Shown here piece by piece: positions 18,701-26,109 of a DNA stretch of 46,899 nucleotides. The stretch spans positions 1-46,899 of the forward strand of contig MEMI01000048.1 in assembly GCA_001767915.1 (NCBI GenBank), read 5' to 3'. The notes under the pieces were generated by a model. The model was given only the letters and a program-made list of their open reading frames with translations, had not been told where the DNA came from and ran no database searches. Every line of letters starts with the position of its first letter. Position 1 is the first letter of the stretch. Both the position numbers and the translations under genes were made by a program. Source of the DNA: Alphaproteobacteria bacterium RIFCSPHIGHO2_02_FULL_46_13. Lineage in GTDB: Bacteria > Pseudomonadota > Alphaproteobacteria > Micavibrionales > Micavibrionaceae.

Positions 18701-21293
18701 CAATGGTGCGGCGGGAACATTGGCATTAAGCACCGGCGAAGTCGCCAACATAACAGATGGTTGGGGATCGGTGATGATTGGCCGCCATGATATGACCTCG
18801 TCAATCTCTCTCGGAACAGCCACATGGTTAAACCCGACCACCTTTATGACCAGGGGCGATGTCAATATATCAGGCGTTCAAACATCGACCGAGACAAGCG
18901 GAAACTCCCTCGTCTTCGTGACCCAATCGGGTATTTTTACCAATACTGCGGGGGCATCGGGCATTAATCCGGGTGGCGGGCGTTACCTGATTTATACTGT
19001 GGATGCCGGATCCACCAATCTTGGCGGCTTATCCCCACCGACAACAATCAACGGGCAAACCTACTTCTCGCTCTTCCCTGCGAATGTTGTGCCGACAGGT
19101 GATGTGCTCGTTTATAACACAGGAGCACCAAAAATCCTGTTGCTCCAGATTGATGATAAAGTAAAAATTTATGGTGATGCCAATCCAACCTTTACCTATA
19201 CCTTCCTTGGTGGGCTTCAGGGGGCAGACACCCTCTCGGGTGCTTTGACTGGCTATACACTGAATGCCGCAGGAACAAGTTTGACCGATAATGCGGGGAC
19301 AACATGGGCGATTACAGGGTCTTTCCTCACTGGGCTAGGCTATTCTACCAACGTGATCAATGGAACGATGACGGTTAGCAAAGCTCCTCTTTTGGTGCAG
19401 GCCAACAGCGCAACCAGAACTTATGGCGCAGCCAATCCGGCATTTTCTATGACCTATAGCGGATTCAAAAACGGTGAAACCAGTGGGGTCATCGATACAT
19501 TTGCAACCGGATCCACCACCGCCACGGTTCTCTCAAGTGTCGGGACATATAACCTCACAGGGACAGGGGCGATTGATAATAACTATATTTTCAACTACAC
19601 CCCGAATATCCTGACCATTACCAAAGCCAACCTGACCATTACCGCAGATGATAAAACCCGTGAATATGGCGATGCCAATCCTGCCCTCACTCTGTCCTAT
19701 AGCGGTTTCCTTAACGGTGATACTTCGGCTTCACTCACCACCCCGCCGACCAGTTCGACAACCGCAACCACAGCAACTACCCCCTCCGCCGTTGCTATTA
19801 CTCTCGCAGGGGGAACAGACACCAACTATAATTTCACCTTGGTCAACGGCACATTGACCATTACCAAAGCCGATCTTGCTATCACCGCAGATAATAAAAC
19901 CCGTGAATATGGCGATGCAAATCCCGCCCTCACTTATACCTATGGCCCATTCAAAAATGGCCAAACTTCTGCGGTATTGGCATCCCTGCCGACCATTTCA
20001 ACCACCGCCATAGCCACAACAAATGTCGGAACGGTGCCAATAACACTCGCGGGCGGGTCGGATGCCAATTACAATTACGTCTTTACCGACGGCACGATGA
20101 CCATTACCAAATCAACCCTGACCGCAACCGCACAAAATGCAACGCGCGAATATGGTGATGCAAATCCCGCCTTAACTGTCGCCTATACAGGTTTCAAAAA
20201 TGGCGAAACTTCTGCGGTCATTGATAGCTTGGCCACCGTATCCACCACAGCCACCAACACCACAAACGTGGGTACAGCGGTGATTTCTGCATCGGGTGCC
20301 GCGGACAACAACTATGATTTTGTCTATGTGAATGGCGTCCTGACGATTTCCAAGGCCAACCTTTCCATCACCGCAGATAATAAAACACGTGAATATGGCG
20401 ATGCTAATCCCGCCCTCACTTATACCTATGGCACATTTAAAAATGGCGAAACTTCTGCCGTGCTCGGCACCCTGCCGACCATTTCAACCACCGCCACCGC
20501 AACAACCAATGCAGGAACGACAGCTATTACGCTTTCAGGCGGGTCAGACACCAATTACAATTATGTCTTCACTAACGGAGTGATGACCATTACCAAAGCC
20601 GATCTTGCTATCACCGCAGATAATAAAACACGTGAATATGGCGATGCTAATCCCGCCCTCACTTATACCTATGGCACATTCAAAAATGGCGAAACCTCTG
20701 CCATGCTAGGCACTCTACCAACCATTTCAACAGCCGCCACCGCAACAACCAATGCAGGAACAACGGCTATTACGCTTTCAGGCGGGTCAGACACCAATTA
20801 CAACTATGTCTTCACTAACGGAGTGATGACCATTACCAAAGCAGCAATCACCGTCCAGATAGATGATGCGACCCGACCAGAAGGCGCAGCAAACCCAAGC
20901 TTTAGCTACACCGTTCTGACAGGCCTTAAAAATGGTGATCCCAATAATATTCTCTCCGGCATGGTTTATTCAAGCGGTACGAATAGATTTACCCCGCGCG
21001 GAACCTATGTACTGAATGGATCGGGCGGCGTGGCGACCAATTACTATGTCTCTGGCTACACATCCGGAATATTCACCATTACCCCAGGTGAATTGCCGAT
21101 ACAGGCTTTGCCGTCCACTGTTTATGACAGCAATCAACTGGGCGCAAAAAATGGCTGGGATCAATGGCGTGATTTGATTAGCTATGAAGACGATAAATTC
21201 ATTGAAAGTATCCTTTTCGGCCGCAAAGTCGTTCAACGTGAATTTTGTCATCAAAAATTAGGAAATTCGTGCCATTCTCAAATCAAACTATAA
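12762..21293 (+). CDS. TpsA: giant filamentous-haemagglutinin-like exoprotein
   Basis: This 2843-residue secreted adhesin-like protein is the probable cargo of the TpsB at 10886. An extended signal peptide (residues 1-32, ending DSFA) precedes a TPS secretion domain. The TPS motifs are visible: VNRIT near residue 91 and MINPNGIVFG near residue 112. From about residue 525 to 2035 the protein consists of about fifteen repeats of about 102 residues, recognisable by NGWSNIVIGRT and QTMGANNLT variants. Eight MBG-type repeats with REYGDANPALTYTY follow (about residues 2125-2776). The C-terminus carries C2829 and C2837, apparently the only cysteines of the mature protein. A role in surface attachment or cell-cell contact is likely from the family. 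No ribosome site is evident at the ATG. Confidence 0.93.
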   Translation: MHSNFKKRLFGRFLNTTACIVAVTAFAHDSFAAPEGSLIVGGAALVTQAGADTVIQQSSNRAIIRWNSFDVAQHEKVTFQQPSENSVTVNRITDTKSSRIDGNISANGKLVMINPNGIVFGATSRVDVGSLVATTSDIDDDVAFMAGGPANFTKSGNPNAKIINAGTITAREAGLVGLVAPNVENSGVIQAKLGKVQLASGDIHTIDLAGDGLIKIEVSDKVLSQSVKNTGTLQADGGEILMTAAQGRAALDAVISNHGRIQTGTIFATNGQVAKKGKVTIKAATTTGAPKTKIINGGEIVADGSTVEMIADTVNLENTSTISVASDNGGGAVYIGGARQGGASLPTAQILNVDAGSIIDASALKQGNGGEVVLWSNLQTNFGGKIISTGGSISGNGGEVEVSSKGRLNYQGFTDLTAANGRMGHLLLDPTDILITSAPDQNMSGSSPFTPTIDDGPSILDVATLTSALGSASVTVQTRATGSQLGDITVDAPITWGSGNSLTLDAHHDIIINQAITGDNLTLIAGNDTQIGAALAGTGTLSIMQGSDSQTMGIGNGSAGTLQIDTAELSQIASGWNQVVLGRATSTALMEVKAATWNNNVILQSDTGTIHIDGTQNFGTHSLSITTNGDPSLTGQIYGTGTLSISSLDPSVGIGVGTGQTGAVQLDDNDLSNIMNGWSSLVFGNSAMTSDLNVGAYSWMNNLTLQTGTGTLSINGTQNLGTKNLLITTDSNPVIAADLIGTGSLTLQPLSAGTTMGIGAGASGVYNIDAGEFAHIQNGWSQIYVGRSDSTAAMDMRALSWLDRVKLYSGAGVISINGAQNFNNNQAVFQTDGDIALNDTLSGTDQLIFLSNIAGTSIGLAGAAGTINLSAADLNQIQSGFSLVQFGSLTNPAANPMAIGAYNWQNNVLFSNSTGIISFTGAQNFGANNLTIRTDSDLDIGASLTGTGTLNILGQTASTTIGVGSGQAGTLSLNATDLGNITNGWSDIVIGRTDGTGGITAGALTWNDNLTYQSSTGLITIAGVQTMGANTLTLSTDSTAAINAGLTGTGTLNLRTSAANTTMGFGTGQAGSFFLTNASVGNITNGWSNIVIGRTDGTGDINIGAQTWNDNLTLQSSTGSIVINGTQTLGANNVTFNTDGDPQINAPMNSTGILTFQGLTDATTIGVGAGQAGSLSISTIDLNIANNTWSSIVIGRTTGTGAINAGGFTLSDPLTLQSGLGIITIGANINMNANNLTIQTDADPAINASLSGTGNINILPMSNTTTIGVGSGQTGTILIDDAEQARIVNGWANIVIGRTTASGAINLGSTLTWNDNLFLRTTGPVTTNGAQSFSTNAFSIQTDSDPIFNGTLSGTGSFALTQIATNVSMGLGNGQTGTVNLTDAELNKILNGWASLTFGLTTATADLNIGAYTWQDNLTLRTSTGIISVNGAQNMGNNTLNLLTDGNLAINAALTGTGTLIIAPNTNTTIGIGTGQTGTVQLSDAELANITNGWLSLVFGSTTSTAAVNVGAETWNDNVTIRSGSGVMTIAGAQNMGANNLTLSTDSNLAINAALTGSGTLTIIPTGNTTMGIGTGQTGTLQLNDTELNNITDGWGNIVLGTTTSTAAVNVGARSWNDNLTLNSGTGLMTIGAAQNMGANNLTIQTDSNLAINGDLNGTGILTIRPAANATTIGLGTGQTGTLNLNDSELSRLINGWTRIDFGHTAATGALNIGTATWSDPIRFITNTGVITINGVQNFGANNLEILTNANPTFNAAINGTGVLNILGAAAATTIGIGDSQVGTLQLSNTELSYVLTGWSNLIFGSSSQTGGMNIGAYNWQYDTTFRTGSGQMTVNGATSTGQNISFETDSNLAINDALSGTGTLTIRGSSNATSMGIGTAQTGTLSLTDAELGLLADGWYKIILGQSSSTGVVNLGAKTWTDNLQVLSGTGLMTVAGAQNMGANNLTLETDSNLAINAALNGTGALTIRGSNLTTSIGVNGAAGTLALSTGEVANITDGWGSVMIGRHDMTSSISLGTATWLNPTTFMTRGDVNISGVQTSTETSGNSLVFVTQSGIFTNTAGASGINPGGGRYLIYTVDAGSTNLGGLSPPTTINGQTYFSLFPANVVPTGDVLVYNTGAPKILLLQIDDKVKIYGDANPTFTYTFLGGLQGADTLSGALTGYTLNAAGTSLTDNAGTTWAITGSFLTGLGYSTNVINGTMTVSKAPLLVQANSATRTYGAANPAFSMTYSGFKNGETSGVIDTFATGSTTATVLSSVGTYNLTGTGAIDNNYIFNYTPNILTITKANLTITADDKTREYGDANPALTLSYSGFLNGDTSASLTTPPTSSTTATTATTPSAVAITLAGGTDTNYNFTLVNGTLTITKADLAITADNKTREYGDANPALTYTYGPFKNGQTSAVLASLPTISTTAIATTNVGTVPITLAGGSDANYNYVFTDGTMTITKSTLTATAQNATREYGDANPALTVAYTGFKNGETSAVIDSLATVSTTATNTTNVGTAVISASGAADNNYDFVYVNGVLTISKANLSITADNKTREYGDANPALTYTYGTFKNGETSAVLGTLPTISTTATATTNAGTTAITLSGGSDTNYNYVFTNGVMTITKADLAITADNKTREYGDANPALTYTYGTFKNGETSAMLGTLPTISTAATATTNAGTTAITLSGGSDTNYNYVFTNGVMTITKAAITVQIDDATRPEGAANPSFSYTVLTGLKNGDPNNILSGMVYSSGTNRFTPRGTYVLNGSGGVATNYYVSGYTSGIFTITPGELPIQALPSTVYDSNQLGAKNGWDQWRDLISYEDDKFIESILFGRKVVQREFCHQKLGNSCHSQIKL
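14340..18870 (+). repeat. About 15 tandem intragenic repeats of roughly 306 bp within tpsA
   Basis: Each unit encodes about 102 residues. It has the order: GTGTL strand, GVGxGQxGTL, a helix-like DAELxxIxNGW, then VIGRT, TWNDNLTLQ, GxMTINGAQNMGANNLT, and TDSNLAINAAL. Unit spacing from the GW motif at about 14481 to the next at about 14787 is 306 bp and stays close to this. The units are diverged at the DNA level, so they form an old array rather than a recent expansion. They are predicted to extend a right-handed beta-helix stalk. Confidence 0.85.
19135..21090 (+). repeat. Eight tandem MBG-type repeats within tpsA
   Basis: Units of about 81 residues (243 bp) are marked by TREYGDANPALTYTY, FKNGETSAV, then GGSDTNYNYVF and MTITKA. 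Units six (from about 20359) and seven (from about 20602) are nearly identical at the DNA level, with an exact 243-bp offset. The first and last units are the most diverged. MBG domains occur in bacterial surface proteins and are thought to act as stalk modules. Confidence 0.85.
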
Positions 21294-21303
21294 TGGAGAA
21301 AAT

Positions 21304-21606
21304 ATGACCCTTGATGAAATCGTGACCAATATCCGCCAAAAAGCAACCTATTCCACGGCCTTTCATGCCCGCGCCCTTTTTGATTTCGGTGATGATGGCT
21401 GTGTCCATGTGGACGCAACCCAAAGCCCTGCTGAAATCACAACCGAGAACAAAGAGGCTGATGTAACGCTCCTTGCCTCGATTGACACATTCTCCAAAAT
21501 TCTCAGTGGTGAAAGCGACCCGAATATTGCGTTTATGATGGGCAAACTGAAAATCCGCGGATCTATGGGGCTTGCACTTAAGCTCAATACGCTTTTAGAA
21601 GGCTAG
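21304..21606 (+). CDS. SCP2 sterol/lipid-binding domain protein
   Basis: This 100-residue stand-alone SCP2 domain is predicted to bind a hydrophobic ligand in the cytoplasm. Typical features are FDFGDDGCVHVDA, then ADVTLLASIDTFSKILSGE, and the C-terminal FMMGKLKIRGSMGLALKL. A GGAG ribosome site precedes the ATG at 21304, just 10 bp after the tpsA stop. Its position before a thioesterase suggests a lipid or acyl-CoA handling operon, although it may simply follow tpsA on a read-through transcript. The ligand is unknown. Confidence 0.88.
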   Translation: MTLDEIVTNIRQKATYSTAFHARALFDFGDDGCVHVDATQSPAEITTENKEADVTLLASIDTFSKILSGESDPNIAFMMGKLKIRGSMGLALKLNTLLEG

Positions 21607-21645
21607 ATATTGCAACGGTTAGAATAAGATTCTAAACTCTGCCGC

Positions 21646-22203
21646 ATGAATTTACTCCTCCGCGTTCTCTATGTTTTTATATCGTCTTTTTTCAAACCGA
21701 AAATCGGTGATCTTCTTGCACCCTCTTTGTTGAAATTGTGCGTTCTGCCGAACGACCTTGATTTTAATCTGCACATGAATAATGGGCGGTATTTGACGAT
21801 CATGGATTTGGGACGACTTGACCTGATCCTCCGTACGGGTCTTTTTAAAATTATGGTGCAGCAAAAAAGCGTGCCGATTTTGGCGTCTGCCAAAATCCGC
21901 TACCGCCTCTCTCTCGACCCGTTTCAAAAATATACCCTGCAAACCCAGATTCTGGGGTGGGATGAAAAATGGTTCTATATCGAACAACGCTTCCTGATGG
22001 GATCGGGCGCAAAGCAAGGCGAAGTCGCGGCCATTGGCCTTGTCAAAGGATGCTTTCTCAATAACACCACGCAATCAACCGTACCGACCAGTGATGTCCT
22101 GACTGCAATCGGCTACCCATATGCAAGCCCACTATTCCCGCAGCATATAACAGATTGGCTACAGGCCGAAGAAACCCTCAAAAACGTGACCCGCAATGCT
22201 TAG
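21646..22203 (+). CDS. Acyl-CoA thioesterase-like hotdog-fold protein
   Basis: This 185-residue protein resembles the 4HBT_2/THEM6 group. The motif LDFNLHMNNGRYLTIMDLGR near residues 38-57 is the typical hotdog-fold segment with the conserved Asp and His-Met-Asn-Asn. IRYRLSLDPFQKYTLQTQIL follows. A hydrophobic N-terminal segment (LLLRVLYVFISSFF) may anchor it to the membrane. The ATG at 21646 has no clear ribosome site. Its end overlaps panC by 8 bp, so translation is probably coupled. The acyl substrate cannot be read from the sequence. Confidence 0.85.
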   Translation: MNLLLRVLYVFISSFFKPKIGDLLAPSLLKLCVLPNDLDFNLHMNNGRYLTIMDLGRLDLILRTGLFKIMVQQKSVPILASAKIRYRLSLDPFQKYTLQTQILGWDEKWFYIEQRFLMGSGAKQGEVAAIGLVKGCFLNNTTQSTVPTSDVLTAIGYPYASPLFPQHITDWLQAEETLKNVTRNA

Positions 22204-23044
22204 CATCCTTTCGACCCAACATGATTTAAAGAATTATATTGCAAATAAAATTGCCGCAGGAAAAACCATCGGCTTTGTGCCGACCATGGGCGCGCTTCAC
22301 GAAGGTCATCTGACTTTGGCGCGGGAAGCTCTTGCCGAGAATGATGAATGTATCGTCAGTATCTTTGTAAACCCCAAGCAATTCGCGCCTCACGAGGACT
22401 TCGACAAATACCCGCGCACCTTGGATAAAGACTCTGCCCTTTTAGAGGATATCGGCGTCCAATCGATTTTTGCGCCGAGCGTTGATGTGATGTACCCGCC
22501 TGATTTCCAATCAAGCGTCACCGTCGGCAACATCTCAAAACCACTGGAGGGCGAATTCCGCCCGCATTTTTTCACAGGTGTGGCAACGGTCGTCACCCGC
22601 CTCCTCCTGCTGGTCGGCGCACACAAAGCCTATTTCGGTGAAAAAGATTACCAACAACTCCAAGTGATCAAAGCCCTGCAGCGTGACTTGGCCATCCCCA
22701 CAGAGATCATCGGCGTCCCAACCGTCCGCGAAGCATCGGGCCTTGCCCTCTCCTCCCGCAACGCCTATCTATCCCCCACCCAAAAAGACCAAGCCCTGAC
22801 CATCATCCGGACATTGCGCCACATGGCAGACGAGCTGAAATCAGGCCAACCCATCGCCCAGATCGAAGCCACCGCCACTGAAAACCTATTATCCGCGGGA
22901 TTCGATAAAGTCGATTACATGACCATCCGCGACGCCGACACTTTATTGCCCCCCACCCCCACAACAAAATCCCACCGCCTCCTCGCCGCCGCATGGTTGG
23001 GGCAGACACGGTTGATTGATAATATTGGGGTTTCTAGTAAATAA
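22196..23044 (+). CDS. panC: Pantothenate synthetase
   Basis: PanC ligates pantoate and beta-alanine with ATP to make pantothenate, the precursor of coenzyme A. The 282 residues show PTMGALHEGHL (the HIGH-like nucleotide motif), then VSIFVNPKQFAPHEDFDKYPR, FFTGVATVVTRLL, FGEKDYQQLQVI and SGLALSSRNAYL. The sequence is full length. The ATG overlaps the thioesterase end by 8 bp. panB, its usual partner, is not next to it. A palindromic repeat lies 42 bp after the stop. Confidence 0.96.
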   Translation: MLSILSTQHDLKNYIANKIAAGKTIGFVPTMGALHEGHLTLAREALAENDECIVSIFVNPKQFAPHEDFDKYPRTLDKDSALLEDIGVQSIFAPSVDVMYPPDFQSSVTVGNISKPLEGEFRPHFFTGVATVVTRLLLLVGAHKAYFGEKDYQQLQVIKALQRDLAIPTEIIGVPTVREASGLALSSRNAYLSPTQKDQALTIIRTLRHMADELKSGQPIAQIEATATENLLSAGFDKVDYMTIRDADTLLPPTPTTKSHRLLAAAWLGQTRLIDNIGVSSK

Positions 23045-23085
23045 GCATCACGATCAAAAGTTTGACTTTGTTGCGAATGGATGAA

Positions 23086-23204
23086 TTTTATCGTTCACGC
23101 AGAGGCCGCGAAGGGCTTCGCCTCGCAAAGAACACAAATACAAATGTCTTAAAAAACTTCGCGTCCTTTGTGTAACCTTTGCGTTCTTTGCGTGAACGAT
23201 AAAA
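23086..23204. repeat. Palindromic intergenic repeat, 119 bp
   Basis: A perfect 15-bp terminal inverted repeat (TTTTATCGTTCACGC / GCGTGAACGATAAAA) encloses partly complementary arms. These include ACACAAA/TTTGTGT and a small GCGAAG/CTTCGC hairpin. The right half contains tandem TTTGCGT-like blocks (CCTTTGCGTTCTTTGCGTG), a kind of dispersed element I recognise from many unrelated bacteria. It lies between convergent panC and clpA and carries no reading frame. Confidence 0.7.
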
Positions 23205-23263
23205 AGTTATGTCCCGATATTAATTCTCCGATTGAGTAGAGTGCTTCAATAAACTTTAGGTCC

Positions 23264-25573
23264 TTAAACCGTCTCCTCAACTAAATCATCTTTAGCTGAT
23301 TTAGTTGACGGTTTCTCGGCGCGGATGTCGAAGACTAATTTGCCTGCAACAAAATCAATGGCCACTGAGCCGCCATCCACCAGTTTGCCGAATAGGAGTT
23401 CTTCGGCCAGTGGTTTTTTGATTTTTTCTTGGACGACGCGGGCGAGGGGGCGGGCGCCCATTTGGGGGTCGTAACCGAGTTCCGCCAGATGTGCGCGGGC
23501 ATTGTCGGTGAGGGCGATGGTCACGCGTTTATCGGATAATTGTGCCTCGAGCTGCATAATAAATTTATCAACCACGCGCAGAACAGCGGATTGCGGCAAG
23601 GCGCGGAACGGGACGATCGCATCCAGACGATTTCTGAATTCAGGGGTGAAGAGGCGTTTGATTTCTTCGGTATCATCATCAACGCGGCGTTCGGATTGGA
23701 AGCCGAGCGGAGCTTTGGCGAGTTGTGCCGCGCCCGCATTGGTCGTCATAATCAGAATGACATTCCTGAAATCAATTGTTTTTCCGTTATTGTCGGTCAG
23801 TTTGCCGTAATCCATGACCTGCAGCAAAATATTATAAAGGTCGGGATGGGCTTTCTCGATCTCGTCCATCAATAACACGCAATGCGGATGTTGATCGACT
23901 TTATCGGTCAGCAGCCCGCCTTGTTCATACCCGACATAGCCTGGGGGCGCACCAATCAGGCGGGATACCGCATGGCGTTCCATATATTCGGACATATCAA
24001 AGCGGATCAACTCGATCCCCAAGGTTTTGGAGAGTTGTTTCGCAACCTCTGTCTTACCAACACCCGTGGGCCCTGAAAATAAATAAGACCCGATTGGTTT
24101 TTCGGGGTCACGAAGACCCGCGCGGGATAATTTGATACTATCCGCCAGAACGGCAATTGCTTCGTCTTGGTCAAAGACCATGGTTTTTAAATCGCGTTCC
24201 AGATTCATCAAAACGGTTTTATCGTCTTTCGATACGGCCTTGGCAGGGATGCGGGCAATTGCAGCAATCACAGCCTCAATATCCTTAACCCCGATGGTTT
24301 TCTTGCGTTTTGCGGCGGGTAACAACATTTGTGCTGCGCCCACTTCGTCAATAATATCAATCGCCTTATCGGGGAGTTTACGGTCGCCGATATAACGGAC
24401 GGACAGTTCCACTGCGGCCTTAATCGCTTCCGCCGTATATTTGACCTTATGATGTTCTTCGTAATAGGGTTTCAACCCTTTGATAATGCGGATGGCATCA
24501 TCCAGAGACGGTTCTTCGACATCGATTTTTTGAAAACGACGGGCGAGGGCGCGGTCTTTTTCGAATTGGTTGCGGTATTCTTTATAAGTTGTTGATCCGA
24601 TGCAACGGAGGCCGCCATTGGCAAGCGCAGGTTTCAAAAGGTTCGACGCATCCATCGCGCCGCCCGAGGTTGCCCCCGCACCGATAATGGTGTGAATTTC
24701 ATCAATAAATAGAACGACATTGTCCATGGCCTGCAATTCGGTAATCACAGCCTTTAAACGCTCTTCGAAATCACCGCGATAGCGTGTTCCCGCAAGCAAC
24801 GCGCCCATATCGAGCGAGAAAATGGTGCAGCCAAGGAGAACTTCAGGCACGTCACCTTCTTCGATTTTTTTGGCAAGACCTTCGGCAATCGCAGTTTTCC
24901 CGACCCCCGGGTCGCCCACATACAGCGGGTTATTTTTGGAGCGGCGGCAGAGGATTTGAATGGTGCGATCGACTTCTTTCTCACGCCCAATCAGCGGATC
25001 AATCTTACCCTTTTTGGCTTTTTCATTGAGGTTGACGCAATAGGCATCAAGGGCTTCTTTGCCCTGACGAACAGGTTTTTCGTCGGATTGTAAATCATCC
25101 GCACCCGTCGGAATGCTGCGCGCACCATCATTTGCCCCAGGGACTTTTGCAATACCGTGGGAGATATAATTGACCGCATCAAAGCGTGTCATATCCTGCG
25201 TTTGAAGGAAATAAACCGCATGGCTTTCACGTTCGGAGAACAGCGCAACAATCACATTGGCGCCCGTGACTTCCTCGCGTCCCGATGATTGCACATGAAT
25301 GGCCGCGCGTTGTAAAACACGTTGAAACGCCGTTGTCGGTTTGGCTTCGGTAATTTGAGTATTAATCAGATAGGTTAAATCGGTTTCGAGATAGCTTTCA
25401 ATCTGCTGCTGCATTTCAGGAACATTGACACCACAAGCCCGAAGGACGGCAAGCGCATCCGCATCCATGGTCAACGCCATCAATAAATGTTCAAGGGTTG
25501 CATATTCATGCCCCTTTTCAGAAGCCAACCCCAAGGCCTTATGCAGCGTTTGTTCCAGATTGCGTGAGAGCAT
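23264..25573 (-). CDS. clpA: ATP-dependent Clp protease ATP-binding subunit ClpA
   Basis: ClpA unfolds substrates and feeds them to ClpP. The 769 residues contain an N-terminal ClpN repeat domain (residues 1-145) and two AAA+ modules. The Walker A motifs are GDPGVGKT near 220 and GPTGVGKT near 500, and the Walker B is LLFIDEIH-like ([11 protein letters not shown]). There is no ClpB-type coiled-coil middle domain. [12 protein letters not shown] and [10 protein letters not shown] are typical of ClpA. A GGAGGA ribosome site precedes the ATG at 25573. The adaptor gene clpS lies upstream on the same strand, separated by a short repeat-rich gap. clpP is elsewhere. Confidence 0.96.
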   Translation of the reverse strand: MLSRNLEQTLHKALGLASEKGHEYATLEHLLMALTMDADALAVLRACGVNVPEMQQQIESYLETDLTYLINTQITEAKPTTAFQRVLQRAAIHVQSSGREEVTGANVIVALFSERESHAVYFLQTQDMTRFDAVNYISHGIAKVPGANDGARSIPTGADDLQSDEKPVRQGKEALDAYCVNLNEKAKKGKIDPLIGREKEVDRTIQILCRRSKNNPLYVGDPGVGKTAIAEGLAKKIEEGDVPEVLLGCTIFSLDMGALLAGTRYRGDFEERLKAVITELQAMDNVVLFIDEIHTIIGAGATSGGAMDASNLLKPALANGGLRCIGSTTYKEYRNQFEKDRALARRFQKIDVEEPSLDDAIRIIKGLKPYYEEHHKVKYTAEAIKAAVELSVRYIGDRKLPDKAIDIIDEVGAAQMLLPAAKRKKTIGVKDIEAVIAAIARIPAKAVSKDDKTVLMNLERDLKTMVFDQDEAIAVLADSIKLSRAGLRDPEKPIGSYLFSGPTGVGKTEVAKQLSKTLGIELIRFDMSEYMERHAVSRLIGAPPGYVGYEQGGLLTDKVDQHPHCVLLMDEIEKAHPDLYNILLQVMDYGKLTDNNGKTIDFRNVILIMTTNAGAAQLAKAPLGFQSERRVDDDTEEIKRLFTPEFRNRLDAIVPFRALPQSAVLRVVDKFIMQLEAQLSDKRVTIALTDNARAHLAELGYDPQMGARPLARVVQEKIKKPLAEELLFGKLVDGGSVAIDFVAGKLVFDIRAEKPSTKSAKDDLVEETV

Positions 25574-25589
25574 TAGGTCGTTCCTCCGC

Positions 25590-25668
25590 TGATCAGAGGA
25601 TCGGATGATCGGATGATCGGATCAAAATGCATTCTGATCATCTGATAAACTGATAAACGGATCATCTG
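25590..25668. repeat. GGATGATC-rich repeat between clpS and clpA
   Basis: Three tandem copies of an eight-base CGGATGAT-type unit are followed by GATCATCTGAT and another GGATCATC. The left units can pair with the right GATCATC blocks to form an imperfect hairpin around a short AT-rich loop. It occupies almost the whole gap between the two genes of one operon, so it would be transcribed in the clpS-clpA mRNA. Confidence 0.55.
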
Positions 25669-26019
25669 TTATTCCTTTTCCATCGTACATTGCAGAGGTT
25701 GTTCATTGGCGCGGGCGAAATCCATGACTTGCATCACCTTGGTTTCCGCCACTTCATAGGTAAAAACACCACAAAGACCCACCCCGCGTCTGTGGACGTG
25801 GAGCATGATCTCGGTTGCTTCATCCTTATTCTTGCTGAAAAACCTTTCCAAAACATGAACGACAAATTCCATCGGGGTAAAATCGTCATTGAGCAGCAAG
25901 ACTTTATACATCGACGGCTTGCGTGTTTTCGGTTTGGATTTCAGCATCACGCCGGATTGCCGCTCATGATCTGGCGGCGGCAAAGCAGGCTCGTTGGAAG
26001 AAATAATCTGTTTGGTCAT
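25669..26019 (-). CDS. clpS: ATP-dependent Clp protease adaptor ClpS
   Basis: ClpS delivers N-degron substrates to ClpA. The protein has 116 residues, with a disordered N-terminal tail of about 35 residues. The core motif is [20 protein letters not shown], followed by the histidine-containing [20 protein letters not shown], which forms the N-end pocket and ClpA contact. It is upstream of clpA on the same strand, the common arrangement. No strong ribosome site is visible, and the upstream region is AT-rich. Confidence 0.96.
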   Translation of the reverse strand: MTKQIISSNEPALPPPDHERQSGVMLKSKPKTRKPSMYKVLLLNDDFTPMEFVVHVLERFFSKNKDEATEIMLHVHRRGVGLCGVFTYEVAETKVMQVMDFARANEQPLQCTMEKE

Positions 26020-26046
26020 GTATAATATATACCACGAAGTGAAGTG

Positions 26047-26087
26047 AAAAAAACCCCCGCAAGAGCAAGTCTCTGGCGAGGGTTTAA
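26047..26087 (-). terminator. Rho-independent terminator of the phasin gene
   Basis: On the minus strand AAACCCTCGC and GCGGGGGTTT form the stem, with AGAG/CTCT pairing inside, and a run of seven T follows. It separates the phasin gene from clpS. Confidence 0.75.
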
Positions 26088-26109
26088 AAAATTATTTAAT
26101 CAGCGAAAA

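Noticed and set aside
15464-18865. Series of long minus-strand reading frames opposite tpsA
   Set aside because: They mirror the repeat units of the plus-strand gene, lack ribosome sites, and their low-complexity Pro/Val-rich products match no family. They are a by-product of the repeats.
14340-21090. Regularly spaced repeats that might suggest a CRISPR array
   Set aside because: The units are 306 and 243 bp long, diverged, contiguous and entirely coding within one open frame. There are no short identical repeats with unique spacers and no cas genes.
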